A DNA stretch of 64,000 nt from Paracoccus sp. (in: a-proteobacteria). GTDB taxonomy: Bacteria > Pseudomonadota > Alphaproteobacteria > Rhodobacterales > Rhodobacteraceae. The position numbers and the translations under genes were made by a program. The stretch covers positions 1-64,000 of the forward strand of contig JAUNTZ010000006.1 in the NCBI GenBank assembly GCA_030538425.1, given 5' to 3'. This document shows positions 17,601 to 24,727 of this stretch, one piece after another; the stretch's first letter is position 1; the number at the start of each line of letters is the position of its first letter. Below the pieces are notes generated by a model. That model did not search any database and was not told where the DNA came from. It saw only the letters and a list, made by a program, of their open reading frames with translations.

Positions 17601-18183
17601 CTGCAAACAGTGTATCATTATAGGCGCTGCCGATGATGCTGTCGGCACCGCCGCCGCTGCGCACGGTGATCCGCCCGCCTGAGGCCGAGGCGTTGATCGT
17701 GTCGTTGCCCTCGCTGGTGGTCAAAACCTCGATCCCGGTGAATTCCGTCGTCGCCGGTGAGCTGGCCGAGGCTGAGCTGCCCGCACCGGCCTGCCCGGCC
17801 AAAGTCACCGCATAGGCGGTCGAGCCAATAAAGCTCAGCGTGTCATTGCCCTCGCCGCCGATGATCGTGTCATGGCCGGTCGTGTCGGTGTCGCGGATCA
17901 GGAAACGGTCATTGCCCGGCCCGCCATCCAGCAAATCGCTGCCCGGCCCGCCGTCAAGCTGATCATCGCCCAGCCCGCCGATCAACGTGTCATTGCCGTC
18001 CTGACCATAAAGCGTATCATTGCCCTCACCGCCGTCGATATAATCATCGCCGGTGCCGCGCTGATCCATGGCGCGGGTGGTGCCGCCGAAGATCTCATCA
18101 TTGCCGCCAAGACCATAAATGGTATCATTTGCTGAGGTGCCGTTAAGCGTGTCGTTGGCTTCAGTGCCGGTAATGACAGACAT
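14620..18183 (-). CDS. RTX-like repeat protein with C-terminal Hint domain
   Basis: 1187-residue, very acidic protein with no classical signal peptide, so likely type I secreted. Residues 1-370 hold canonical calcium-binding nonapeptides (GGxGxDxLx type), interrupted by an insert near 105-175. Residues 371-825 switch to about 25 copies of an 18-residue unit. One half is canonical (GGxGxDxI) and the other a degenerate VTGNxNxVx half. After a linker with a TNNNFVNLGEQINLPEFG segment, residues 988-1130 are a Hint_2 domain starting CFAAGTMIETARG, with SPQHRVLV (His1065). Such domains are linked to self-cleavage or linkage in Rhodobacteraceae RTX proteins. No transporter is adjacent. Function (adhesin, surface layer or other) is unknown. 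Confidence 0.88.
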   Translation of the reverse strand: MSVITGTEANDTLNGTSANDTIYGLGGNDEIFGGTTRAMDQRGTGDDYIDGGEGNDTLYGQDGNDTLIGGLGDDQLDGGPGSDLLDGGPGNDRFLIRDTDTTGHDTIIGGEGNDTLSFIGSTAYAVTLAGQAGAGSSASASSPATTEFTGIEVLTTSEGNDTINASASGGRITVRSGGGADSIIGSAYNDTLFAGAGNDTVYAGAGNDSVAGGDGDDLLYGEAGDDRMDGGTGNDTIDGGAGNDLIIGGEGHDRLFGGDGNDQIFGDAANSGSTIIGNDYIDAGAGNDSVWAGAGNDTVIGNDGNNRIFGEDGNDLITSGIGNSWLDGGAGDDTLTAMGGRNTLLGGAGNDVLEGGATTGGLLNGGEGDDRITVNGSNNMLLGGAGADSIEARGNNNVLDGGADHDVVTAFGNQNRLFGGEGDDRLASEGDGNILNGGPGNDDFHVTGNLNQIYGGDGNDTVTLYGSENQVDAGADEDHVSVTGNDNNVLAGEGNDTVSVVGLRNTVSGGAGDDDIVALGDDNVLFDESGMNKFRIEGDRNSAQGGVDSDMIMAYGDDNVLLSGEGDDFTYVYGNGNFADGETGNDRIEVEGDNNTVRGGEGDDSITVTGNLNDVDGDAGNDVISVTGNQNTVAGGAGLDTVTVTGNLNVIDGGEGDDTITAKGDDNTITGGADNDSITATGTRNDIDGGDGDDWIFMTGDNNTLLGGAGDDTLTAIGDNNLVDGGEGNDLFWVVGDQNALEGGDGHDTLFAFGDESTVNGGAGDDVITAMGSDVIVSGGEGNDSIAATGARSLVDGGAGNDTITIVGEDSFASGGDGDDLITVTSFMTEEMTEAPSSAADGGAGNDTLIAEGENNIVTLTGGTGADLFIIGYSTNMQVIITDLMDGDGSTLGDGDQTNNNFVNLGEQINLPEFGVEGFPYETGGFYTDANLALYNEANGTAYQHALAWMRADWEEDGVLNWVPNLNLILADVTSADQLTWENTNVMCFAAGTMIETARGPVAIDDLRPGDQVVTRDNGLQELRWIGATRVEGLALRENLRPILIRKGALGSDAPAADLMVSPQHRVLVRSKIAQRMFGAMEVLVAAKHLTAIDGIAPAPVEEVTYFHMLFDRHEVVISNGAWTESLYTGPEALRAVSEAARAEILTLFPELAQARDLPAGARHLPNGRMGRKLAERHARNARALVA
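15709..17073 (-). repeat. Tandem 54-bp coding repeats (18-residue units)
   Basis: Roughly 25 degenerate copies of a 54-base unit encode residues 371-825 of the RTX-Hint protein. Each gives VTGNxNxVxGGxGxDxIx or close to it. The period is exact over long runs, while the sequence has drifted between copies. This points to old duplication rather than a recent expansion. Confidence 0.85.
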
Positions 18184-18428
18184 TGCTTTTTCCGATCAAT
18201 GTAGGAGAGCCCCTCGGCGAATCGAGGACATAACAGCGCTTTTAGTCAAATTAACCTTAACCGAGCAACAAAATTTCAGAGCCGGTTCAGGAAAATTGGA
18301 CGTGACGTAACGCTATTTTTTATCGAACCAGTCGGTTCAGATAATTGTTATGTGAATCAATGCGTTGTAAGTTTTGTTTGCGATACCAAAACACAACCCT
18401 GAGATGTGTTTGTCTGCTCAGGACCCAC
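18184..18428. promoter_or_regulatory. Upstream region of the RTX-Hint gene with repeats and CtrA-like half-sites
   Basis: This 245 bp AT-richer gap contains TTAACCTTAACC (about 18251-18262, two CtrA-type half-sites) and a perfect GAACC-AGTC-GGTTC inverted repeat (18325-18338). A CGGTTCAG direct repeat occurs at 18283-18290 and again at 18333-18340, exactly 50 bases apart. All lie upstream of the minus-strand RTX start and are likely regulatory. No regulator can be assigned with confidence. Confidence 0.4.
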
Positions 18429-19022
18429 TCAAGGCGCGCGGCGCAGATAGACGTAATAGGCCCCGCCGCCGCCATGGCGCTGATGGGCGGGGGCGACCTG
18501 CTGGACGATAGAGGCCATGGTTCCGCCATGCAGCCATTGCGGCACCTGATGACGCAGCGCGCCGCGGCGGCCCTCCATGACATCATCGCCGCCCCGGCTG
18601 CCCTTGCCGGTGATGACAAGAACAAGCCGTAACCCGTTGATCTGACAAGAGGTAATAAAGCGCGACAGCGCAGGCTGCGCTTGCGCAAGGGTCATGCCGT
18701 GGAGGTCGATGCGGGCCTCGGGGCGCAGCTTGCCACTGGTCAGCTTGCGATGGGTCTTGTGATCCATCCGCAGGGGACGCGCGGCCAGTGCCTCGGCAGG
18801 GGTCGGCGCGGCATCAAGGCTGACCAAAGGCGCGCGGCCGATCTTTTGCGGGGCGGGCAGGCCGGTCAGCCAGGTGGCAGGGGCCACCGGGCGCGCGGGC
18901 AAAGGTTTTGGCGCGGGGCTGGGCGCAGGCGCGGCCTGTTCGGGCGCAAGACGGGTCGCGGTGCGGGCCACCCGTCCCCACAATTCGCGTTCCTCGGGCG
19001 AGAGACGGCGCCCGCGCGACAT
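18429..19022 (-). CDS. Smr-domain protein
   Basis: 197 residues. A proline/alanine-rich linker (about 30-85) leads to a C-terminal Smr domain (about 105-195) with IDLHGMTLAQAQPAL, LVLVITGKGSRGG and GGGGAYYVYLRR. Smr domains are nucleic-acid nicking or binding modules. Standalone forms act in RNA quality control or DNA handling, and this one cannot be placed more closely. The ATG at 19022 overlaps the stop of the Tim44-domain gene (TGATG), so the two are coupled. The longer in-frame start inside the upstream gene is rejected. Confidence 0.88.
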   Translation of the reverse strand: MSRGRRLSPEERELWGRVARTATRLAPEQAAPAPSPAPKPLPARPVAPATWLTGLPAPQKIGRAPLVSLDAAPTPAEALAARPLRMDHKTHRKLTSGKLRPEARIDLHGMTLAQAQPALSRFITSCQINGLRLVLVITGKGSRGGDDVMEGRRGALRHQVPQWLHGGTMASIVQQVAPAHQRHGGGGAYYVYLRRAP

Positions 19023-19678
19023 CAGACCCCCGTTGCGACCAGACGCCAGTTCGGGTCGCTCGCGCCCATGACGCGGGCAAAGGTCCATGTATCGCGCTGT
19101 TTGCGGGCGGTTTTCAGGTCGCCCTCAATCAGGTTGCCCTCCGCATCGCGGGTCGCCGCCACCAGTTCACCGACAAAGCGGACCGAGATCTCACCCTCAG
19201 CACTGCCCGGATCAAAGGAGGCACCGGCAAGCGCGGTCTCGGAGGTGCCAAGATAGCGCGCCTCAACGCGGTGGCCCGCCTCATTGCGGGCGGCAATCAC
19301 GCTGTCAAAGGCTTCGGCCACCTCAGGCGCAAGAAAATCGCGCACTTCGGACAGATCGCCATTCTCAAAGGCCATCAGGATCATCTCATAGGCCATCCGC
19401 GCGCCGCCCAGAAACTCACCCAGATCAAAGGAGGGCTCAACCCGTTTCATCTCGGACAGGGCGGCATAGGCGGGCGTCGCGGGGTCCACATGATCGGCCA
19501 GATCGTCATGTTCCGGCTCAGGGTCGTTTTCGATGACCTCAAAGCGGCGCTCGGTCTCGCGGGCCTCGACGGGAGGGGGCTCAAACCCGTCGCGGGTTCC
19601 CAGAACGCCGCGCAGCCGCAGGATCAGAAAAACCGCAATCGCGGCCAACACAAGCAATTGGATAAGTTGGCTGTTCAT
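19022..19678 (-). CDS. Tim44/TimA-domain membrane-anchored protein
   Basis: 218 residues with one N-terminal membrane helix (about 3-21, SQLIQLLVLAAIAVFLILRL) and a C-terminal Tim44-like domain. The domain has PSFDLGEFLGGARMAYEMI, FLAPEVAEAF and a final WTFARVMGASDPNWRLVATG. Bacterial Tim44-like (TimA) proteins are inner-membrane-associated, and their substrate is unclear. The start at 19678 gives the usual short leader before the helix and has an AAGGAA sequence upstream; the longer frame is not needed. It is divergent from fxsA and coupled to smr, an arrangement common in this family of bacteria. Confidence 0.88.
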   Translation of the reverse strand: MNSQLIQLLVLAAIAVFLILRLRGVLGTRDGFEPPPVEARETERRFEVIENDPEPEHDDLADHVDPATPAYAALSEMKRVEPSFDLGEFLGGARMAYEMILMAFENGDLSEVRDFLAPEVAEAFDSVIAARNEAGHRVEARYLGTSETALAGASFDPGSAEGEISVRFVGELVAATRDAEGNLIEGDLKTARKQRDTWTFARVMGASDPNWRLVATGV

Positions 19679-19816
19679 TCGCTTTCCTTGTTCTTGCGGC
19701 CCAGAGGTCGCGCGGACCTGCCGGGGCCTGTCTGGTAACGCCCGCATTTTGTCCTATGTAGGGATGACGCGGGTGCAAGTCCAGCAAACCCGCAGGATAT
19801 TCAAAAGGGGGCGCCC

Positions 19817-20338
19817 ATGTGGCTTGTTCTGGTTCTTATCCTCTGGCCTTTGGTTGAGATCGGGCTTTTCGTGGCCATCGGCAGCCAGATCGGCGCGCTT
19901 GCGACGGTGCTGTTCGTGATTGCCTCGGCGATTGCGGGCGTGCTGGTGATGCGCCTTCAGGCGGCCTTGGCGGTCACGCGGATGCGGGCGACGATGCTTG
20001 AGCTGGGCGACCCGACCCGCCCCGTCTCTCTGGGTGCTTCGGGGATGGTTTCGGGTATCCTGTTGTTTATTCCGGGGTTTCTCTCCTCGGCGCTTGGGCT
20101 GCTGTTGCTGATCCCGCCGGTGCGTGACCTGATGCTGGGCGGGCTGCGCCGGATTGCGGGCGCGGCCATTCAGCGGCGGCGTGAGGCCGCCTATGCCCAG
20201 GGCGGCAGGCCCGGGCGCGACCCGATGATCGTGGACGGCGAATATAGCGTCGCCCCGGACGATAGCGACGCCTCGCCGCGCGTCGAATATCGCGAGCGTG
20301 ACCCCCGCCGCCCGCCATCAGGGTGGAGCAAGGATTAA
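19817..20338 (+). CDS. fxsA: FxsA family membrane protein
   Basis: 173-residue cytoplasmic-membrane protein of the FxsA (suppressor of F exclusion) family. The conserved N-terminus is MWLVLVLILWPLVEIGLFVAIG, followed by a second helix (GALATVLFVIASAIAGVLVM) and a third to fourth hydrophobic region around GILLFIPGFLSSALGLLLLIPP. The tail is hydrophilic and arginine/aspartate rich. The molecular role is unknown. It is divergent from the Tim44-domain gene, and secB follows on the same strand. Confidence 0.92.
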   Translation: MWLVLVLILWPLVEIGLFVAIGSQIGALATVLFVIASAIAGVLVMRLQAALAVTRMRATMLELGDPTRPVSLGASGMVSGILLFIPGFLSSALGLLLLIPPVRDLMLGGLRRIAGAAIQRRREAAYAQGGRPGRDPMIVDGEYSVAPDDSDASPRVEYRERDPRRPPSGWSKD

Positions 20339-20419
20339 TTGCCCCGTTGTTGATGCTGTTGTTGAGGCGCGCAGGACGGGGTGATAGAACGGGCCGATCA
20401 TTCCGAAAAGGACCACGCC

Positions 20420-20950
20420 ATGAGTGACGAAACCCAGAACAGCCAGAACACCGCCGCACCGAAACCCGCGCAGCCTCAGGTCCGCATGAACATTCTGGCG
20501 CAATATATCCGCGACATGTCCTTCGAGAATATCGTGGCGCAAAAAGGCATGACGGGCGGCGATATCAAGCCCGAGATCGCGGTGCAGGTCGCTTTGGACG
20601 CGCGCAAGCGCAATGTTGAGAACCAGTATGAGGTGATCTGCAAGTTCAAGGTCGACTCATCCAACGGGGCCGACAAGACGCAGCTGTTCCTGTGCGAACT
20701 GGAATATGCCGGCGTGTTCCTGATCGAGGGCATCGCGGACGACCAGATCCACCCGTTCCTGATGATCGAATGCCCGCGGATGCTGTTCCCCTATATCCGC
20801 CGCATCCTGCATGATGTCACCCGTGACGGCGGCTTCCCGGCGCTGAACCTTGATCCGGTCGATTTTGTCGCGCTGTATCGCAATGAGATCGCGCGTCGTC
20901 AGGCCGCCGCGCAACAGCCCGAAAAGCCCGCCGATCAGCCGCTGAACTAA
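20420..20950 (+). CDS. secB: Protein-export chaperone SecB
   Basis: 176-residue cytosolic chaperone that keeps preproteins unfolded and hands them to SecA. The family core is clear: RMNILAQYIRDMSFENI, FKVDSSNGADKTQLFLCELEYAGVF, and IECPRMLFPYIRRILHD with GGFPALNLDPVDFVALY near the end. AAAGGA lies before the ATG at 20420; an upstream in-frame ATG would add 13 non-conserved residues. An HD hydrolase gene follows after four bases. Confidence 0.97.
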   Translation: MSDETQNSQNTAAPKPAQPQVRMNILAQYIRDMSFENIVAQKGMTGGDIKPEIAVQVALDARKRNVENQYEVICKFKVDSSNGADKTQLFLCELEYAGVFLIEGIADDQIHPFLMIECPRMLFPYIRRILHDVTRDGGFPALNLDPVDFVALYRNEIARRQAAAQQPEKPADQPLN

Positions 20951-20954
20951 GCCC

Positions 20955-21551
20955 ATGGCAAAACCCGCGCGCGCCTGGCAGCGGATGCTGTCGGGCCGCA
21001 GGCTTGACCTGCTGGACCCCACGCCCTTCGACATCGAGATCGAGGATATCGCCCACGGCTTGGCCTTTGTGGCGCGGTGGAACGGGCAGACGCGCGGGGA
21101 CTGGGCGTATTCGGTCGCGGAACATTCGCTGCTGGTGGAACAGGCATTCGGGCTGATCCGGCCCGGTGCGGAACCGAAATGGCGGCTGGCGGCGCTGCTG
21201 CATGATGCGCCGGAATATGTGATCGGCGACATGATCTCGCCGGTCAAATCCGCGCTTGGCGTCGAATATGGCAAGATGGACGAACGCATCGCCGCCGCCG
21301 TGCATCGCCGCTTTGGCCTGCCCGCGCAGATCCCGGCACAGGTCAAGCGCCAGATCAAGGCCGCCGACCATGTCTCCGCATGGCTTGAGGCCACCCAGAT
21401 CGCCGGTTTTTCCGAGGCTGAGGCGCGCGGCATTTTCAAGCGCCCCCGCCCGGAACATTATGAGGGGCTGGAGATCAGGCTCCGCCCGCCCGCCGAGGTC
21501 CGGGCCGATTATCTGGCCCGCTTTCATCACTTGCTGGCGCAATCGGGTTAA
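20955..21551 (+). CDS. HD-domain hydrolase (YfbR-like)
   Basis: 198-residue metal-dependent phosphohydrolase of the HD superfamily. The metal-binding residues appear in YSVAEHSLLVEQ, LLHDAPEYVIGDMISPVK and an IKAADHVSAW aspartate. This arrangement resembles 5'-nucleotidase YfbR, but the substrate is not proven. It begins four bases after secB, so it is probably cotranscribed, and ends at a strong two-way terminator shared with hvrA. Confidence 0.85.
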   Translation: MAKPARAWQRMLSGRRLDLLDPTPFDIEIEDIAHGLAFVARWNGQTRGDWAYSVAEHSLLVEQAFGLIRPGAEPKWRLAALLHDAPEYVIGDMISPVKSALGVEYGKMDERIAAAVHRRFGLPAQIPAQVKRQIKAADHVSAWLEATQIAGFSEAEARGIFKRPRPEHYEGLEIRLRPPAEVRADYLARFHHLLAQSG

Positions 21552-21576
21552 AAAACCCGCCCAGAGGGCGGGTTTT
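21551..21576. terminator. Bidirectional terminator between the HD hydrolase and hvrA
   Basis: A near-perfect AAAACCCGCCC / GGGCGGGTTTT stem with a three-base loop has A/T runs on both flanks. It sits between two convergent stop codons and can stop transcription from both sides. Confidence 0.9.
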
Positions 21577-21580
21577 CTGT

Positions 21581-21895
21581 TCAGATCGCCAGATCTTCCA
21601 GCGGCTTGTCAGCGTCCAGATGCTCAACCACCCAGGCCGGGCGGCGGCCGCGACCGCTCCAGGTCTGGGTCGGGTCTTGCGGATTCGCGTATTTCGCAGC
21701 CGCCTTCGCGCCCGATTTGCGCGTAGCCTTGCCGCCAGTCAGATCGGCCAGCGAAAAACCATGCTCACGCGCCACCTGTTCAGCGGCAGCCATGGCGTCA
21801 CGACGACGCCGGTCCTCAAAGGATTCGATGGCCTGGTCGATACGGTTGCGCAATGCGCGAAGCTCTTTCAGCGAAAGATTTTCAAGATTGTCCAA
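21581..21895 (-). CDS. hvrA: H-NS family nucleoid protein (HvrA type)
   Basis: 104-residue histone-like regulator. Residues 1-45 form the helical, charged oligomerisation part (LSLKELRALRNRIDQAIESF). The C-terminal DNA-binding motif is around 68-88, ending TWSGRGRRPAWV, typical of the HvrA/Spb group of H-NS proteins. In Rhodobacter relatives HvrA tunes photosynthesis and nitrogen genes, and its gene sits beside regA and senC, as here. Whether this organism is phototrophic cannot be told from the window. Confidence 0.9.
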   Translation of the reverse strand: MDNLENLSLKELRALRNRIDQAIESFEDRRRRDAMAAAEQVAREHGFSLADLTGGKATRKSGAKAAAKYANPQDPTQTWSGRGRRPAWVVEHLDADKPLEDLAI

Positions 21896-21968
21896 GGTTT
21901 TTGTCCCGTTTATACAAAACTATTGGCGCAATTTACGTCAAAGAGAATAATGCCGTCAATATTCGATT

Positions 21969-22529
21969 TTATTGCGGGCTTCTTTTGGCCAGAATCCGCT
22001 GCAAAGTGCGGCGGTGCATATGCAGACGCCGGGCGGTTTCGCTGACATTGCGGTCGCATTGCTCATAAACCCGCTGGATATGTTCCCACCGGACCCGATC
22101 CGCCGACATCGGATTTTCCGAGGGCGGAGGCAGCGCGCTGTCATCGCGCTGAAGAAGTGCTGCGGCAATTTCATCCGCATCGGCGGGCTTTGCCAGATAA
22201 TCAATCGCGCCCATTTTCACCGCGGCAACCGCCGTCGCAATCGCGCCATATCCGGTCAGCACGATCACCCGCAGATCATCGCGCGCCTCGCGCAGCGCCT
22301 CGACCACGTCCAGCCCGCTGCCATCCTCAAGCCGCAGATCGACCACCGCATAAGAGGGAAGCTCCTGCGCCATCGCCGCGCGGGCCTCGGCCACCGACAG
22401 GGCCACGCGGGTGACAAAGCCGCGCTTGTCCATCGCGCGGGCCAGACGGTTGACGAAAATCGGGTCATCATCGACCAGCAAGAGGCTCCGCCCCTTGCCA
22501 ACGCCCGTCTTGTCCATGTCGCCCATCAT
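21969..22529 (-). CDS. regA: Redox response regulator RegA/PrrA/ActR
   Basis: 186-residue response regulator of the global redox system. The receiver domain has DDD at about 20-22, the phosphorylated D64 in VVDLRLEDG, and a VLTGYG and K in YLAKPAD. A proline linker leads to a short Fis-type helix-turn-helix at the C-terminus (NVSETARRLHMHRRTLQRIL). GAGGG lies five bases before the first of two ATGs. It is phosphorylated by RegB, whose gene is 0.8 kb away on the other strand, with senC between. Confidence 0.95.
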   Translation of the reverse strand: MMGDMDKTGVGKGRSLLLVDDDPIFVNRLARAMDKRGFVTRVALSVAEARAAMAQELPSYAVVDLRLEDGSGLDVVEALREARDDLRVIVLTGYGAIATAVAAVKMGAIDYLAKPADADEIAAALLQRDDSALPPPSENPMSADRVRWEHIQRVYEQCDRNVSETARRLHMHRRTLQRILAKRSPQ

Positions 22530-22603
22530 CCCAACCCTCTGCTGATCAATGCATATTTAGGCATCAATCATGCGAGCGTCAAATGGGAGGGGTCAAATCT
22601 CGT

Positions 22604-23233
22604 TCAGGCGGCATCCATCAGGCAGGCGACCCGTTCGGCCATGTCCTCGGCCTCAAGATCGCGGCGGAAAAAGGCGACGGTGCCATATTCCGGCAGCACC
22701 AGATAGGAATTGGTGGCGTGATCGACCAGGTAATAATCGGTCCCGTCATCATTGATCTTGTAGTAATTGCGCCAGGCCCGGCTGACCGCATCGGTTTCCT
22801 CAAGCGAGCCGGTCAGCGCCACCATCTGAGGGTCGATATTGCCCGCAAACATCTCAAGCGCCTGAGGCGTGTCGCGGGCCGGGTCCACGGTGATGAACAC
22901 CGACTGCACATCGCGCCCCGCGTCCGTCAGGATCTCGGTCGCATCCGAATTGCGCGCGACATCCATCGGGCAGACATCGGGGCAGAAGGTATAACCGAAA
23001 TAAAGAATCGAGGGCTTGTCAAAGACCTGCGCATCAGTCACGCGCGTGCCGGTCTGGTTGGTCAGCGTAAACGGGCCGCCCATCGTCTCAGTCCCGCCGG
23101 CCACCACGCCCGCATTGCAGCCCGCAAAGCGTTCGGCGTCATCGCCCTTGTTCATGTTCAGCCAAAGCGCGCCTGTCCCAAGCACCAGCCCGGTTGCCAG
23201 AATCCCAAGTCCGAAGATCATCTTTTCGTTCAT
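22604..23233 (-). CDS. senC: SCO1/SenC/PrrC copper protein
   Basis: 209-residue membrane-anchored thioredoxin-fold protein with one N-terminal helix (about 5-26). The copper site is C84 and C88 in YFGYTFCPDVCPMD, and a histidine in LVDHATNSY near residue 174. SCO proteins deliver copper to cytochrome oxidase; in Rhodobacter, SenC/PrrC also feeds the RegB signal. GGAGG precedes the ATG. It lies between regA (same strand) and the divergent regB, the order known from Rhodobacter. Confidence 0.95.
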   Translation of the reverse strand: MNEKMIFGLGILATGLVLGTGALWLNMNKGDDAERFAGCNAGVVAGGTETMGGPFTLTNQTGTRVTDAQVFDKPSILYFGYTFCPDVCPMDVARNSDATEILTDAGRDVQSVFITVDPARDTPQALEMFAGNIDPQMVALTGSLEETDAVSRAWRNYYKINDDGTDYYLVDHATNSYLVLPEYGTVAFFRRDLEAEDMAERVACLMDAA

Positions 23234-23317
23234 CGCAGCCTCCTGTTGCGCGTGGCATTGATGGCCGAACGGGCAATGTTTATCAACCGGAAGTATTGTC
23301 GCAGATCAGGAGCGCCC

Positions 23318-24661
23318 ATGGAACGCCGCGTGACAGATCATTCCTTCGCCGAGCCGATCCGGCTCGACACGCTGATCCTGCTGCGATGGATTGCCGTGAC
23401 CGGGCAGATCGCGGCGATTATCGCGGCTTTGCTGATCGGCGTGCGCTTCGCGCTGTGGCCCACCCTGATCGTGGTTGCGGTCTGCATCGGCGTGAACCTC
23501 TGGGCCAGCCGCGCCGCGCCGCAGCGCCTGACCGAGGCCGATGTCACCGCGCAACTGGTCTTTGATCTGTTGCAGATCTCGGTTCTGGTCTGGCTGACCG
23601 GCGGGCTGTCGAACCCCTTCGCGCTGTTGGTGCTTGCGCCCGTGACCATCGCGGCGACCGCGCTGTCGGGCAGGCGCACGGCGCTGATCGGGGTGGCGAC
23701 GGTGGTGCTGATCTCAATCGCGGGGCTGGCCGCACCGGAGCTGATCCTTGACGGTCGCCCTCTGGTGATGCCGCGACTGCTGGAATTCGCGCATTGGCTG
23801 GCCATCGTGATCGGCGTAGCGTTCTTCGCCATCTATGCGCAGCGCGTCTCATCCCAGCTGGCGATCCGGCAGAATGCACTGTTTGCGACCCGGCTTGCCC
23901 TTGCCCGCGAACAAAAGCTGCAACAGCTGGGCGGGATCGTCGCGGCGGCGGCGCATGAGATGGGCACGCCGCTGGCCACGATCAAACTGGTCGCCTCTGA
24001 GCTGCGCGATGAGCTGGACGAGGCTCTGCCCGAACGTCACGATCTGGCGCAGGATCTGGTCTTGCTGCTGCAATCGGCGGATCGGTGCCGCGACATCATG
24101 CGCAGCATGGGGCAGGCGGGGAAGGATGATCTGCTGCTGCAAGCCGCGCCGCTTGAGACGGTCCTGTCCGAGGCCGCCCAGCCCCACGCACAGCGCGGCA
24201 AGACCGTCCGCATCGCGCTCACCGCGACGGATGGCAGCCGCCACCCGGTGATCCGGCGCGATCCCGGCGTAATCCATGGGCTGCGCAACCTGATCCAGAA
24301 CGCGGTCGATTTCAGCCGCGCTCAGGTCGATATCACCGCCGAATGGGACGCCGCGCGGCTGATCGTGACGATCCGCGACGACGGCTCGGGCTTTCCGCCG
24401 CATCTGGTCGGGCGCGGCGCGCAAAGCCTGCCTTTGCCCGCGCTTGGCGCGCATGGCGCAGACCTGCGCGCGGGCTATGAGGGGATGGGCCTTGGCCTGT
24501 TCATCGCGCAGACCCTGCTTGAGGGCTCGGGCGCGGTGATGGAGCTGCGAAACGCCGATGATGGCGGTGCCGTGGTGCGGCTGGTTTGGCCGATCGAGCG
24601 GATAAAGGCCGACGACCGGCAGGCTTTTGGCGAAAATCCGGCGATTTCTGCCAATCATTAA
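23318..24661 (+). CDS. regB: Redox sensor histidine kinase RegB/PrrB/ActS
   Basis: 447-residue membrane kinase of the RegBA system. Six helices span about residues 20-178. The quinone-type segment GGLSNPFALL (95-104) lies between them. The H-box AAAAHEMGTPLATIKL holds His213, and the redox-active cysteine is C257 in RCRDIMRSMG. The N, G1 and G2 boxes follow (NLIQNAVDFS, DDGSG, GMGLGLFIA). The frame is open further upstream, but the ATG at 23318 has CAGGAG in front and matches family N-termini. It phosphorylates RegA when respiration slows. Confidence 0.96.
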   Translation: MERRVTDHSFAEPIRLDTLILLRWIAVTGQIAAIIAALLIGVRFALWPTLIVVAVCIGVNLWASRAAPQRLTEADVTAQLVFDLLQISVLVWLTGGLSNPFALLVLAPVTIAATALSGRRTALIGVATVVLISIAGLAAPELILDGRPLVMPRLLEFAHWLAIVIGVAFFAIYAQRVSSQLAIRQNALFATRLALAREQKLQQLGGIVAAAAHEMGTPLATIKLVASELRDELDEALPERHDLAQDLVLLLQSADRCRDIMRSMGQAGKDDLLLQAAPLETVLSEAAQPHAQRGKTVRIALTATDGSRHPVIRRDPGVIHGLRNLIQNAVDFSRAQVDITAEWDAARLIVTIRDDGSGFPPHLVGRGAQSLPLPALGAHGADLRAGYEGMGLGLFIAQTLLEGSGAVMELRNADDGGAVVRLVWPIERIKADDRQAFGENPAISANH

Positions 24662-24727
24662 CCCTTTATTAAGCCAATTTGTGCAAGGCTGACCCGGACA
24701 GAGCATGTTCGGGGACAGGACGGGCCG

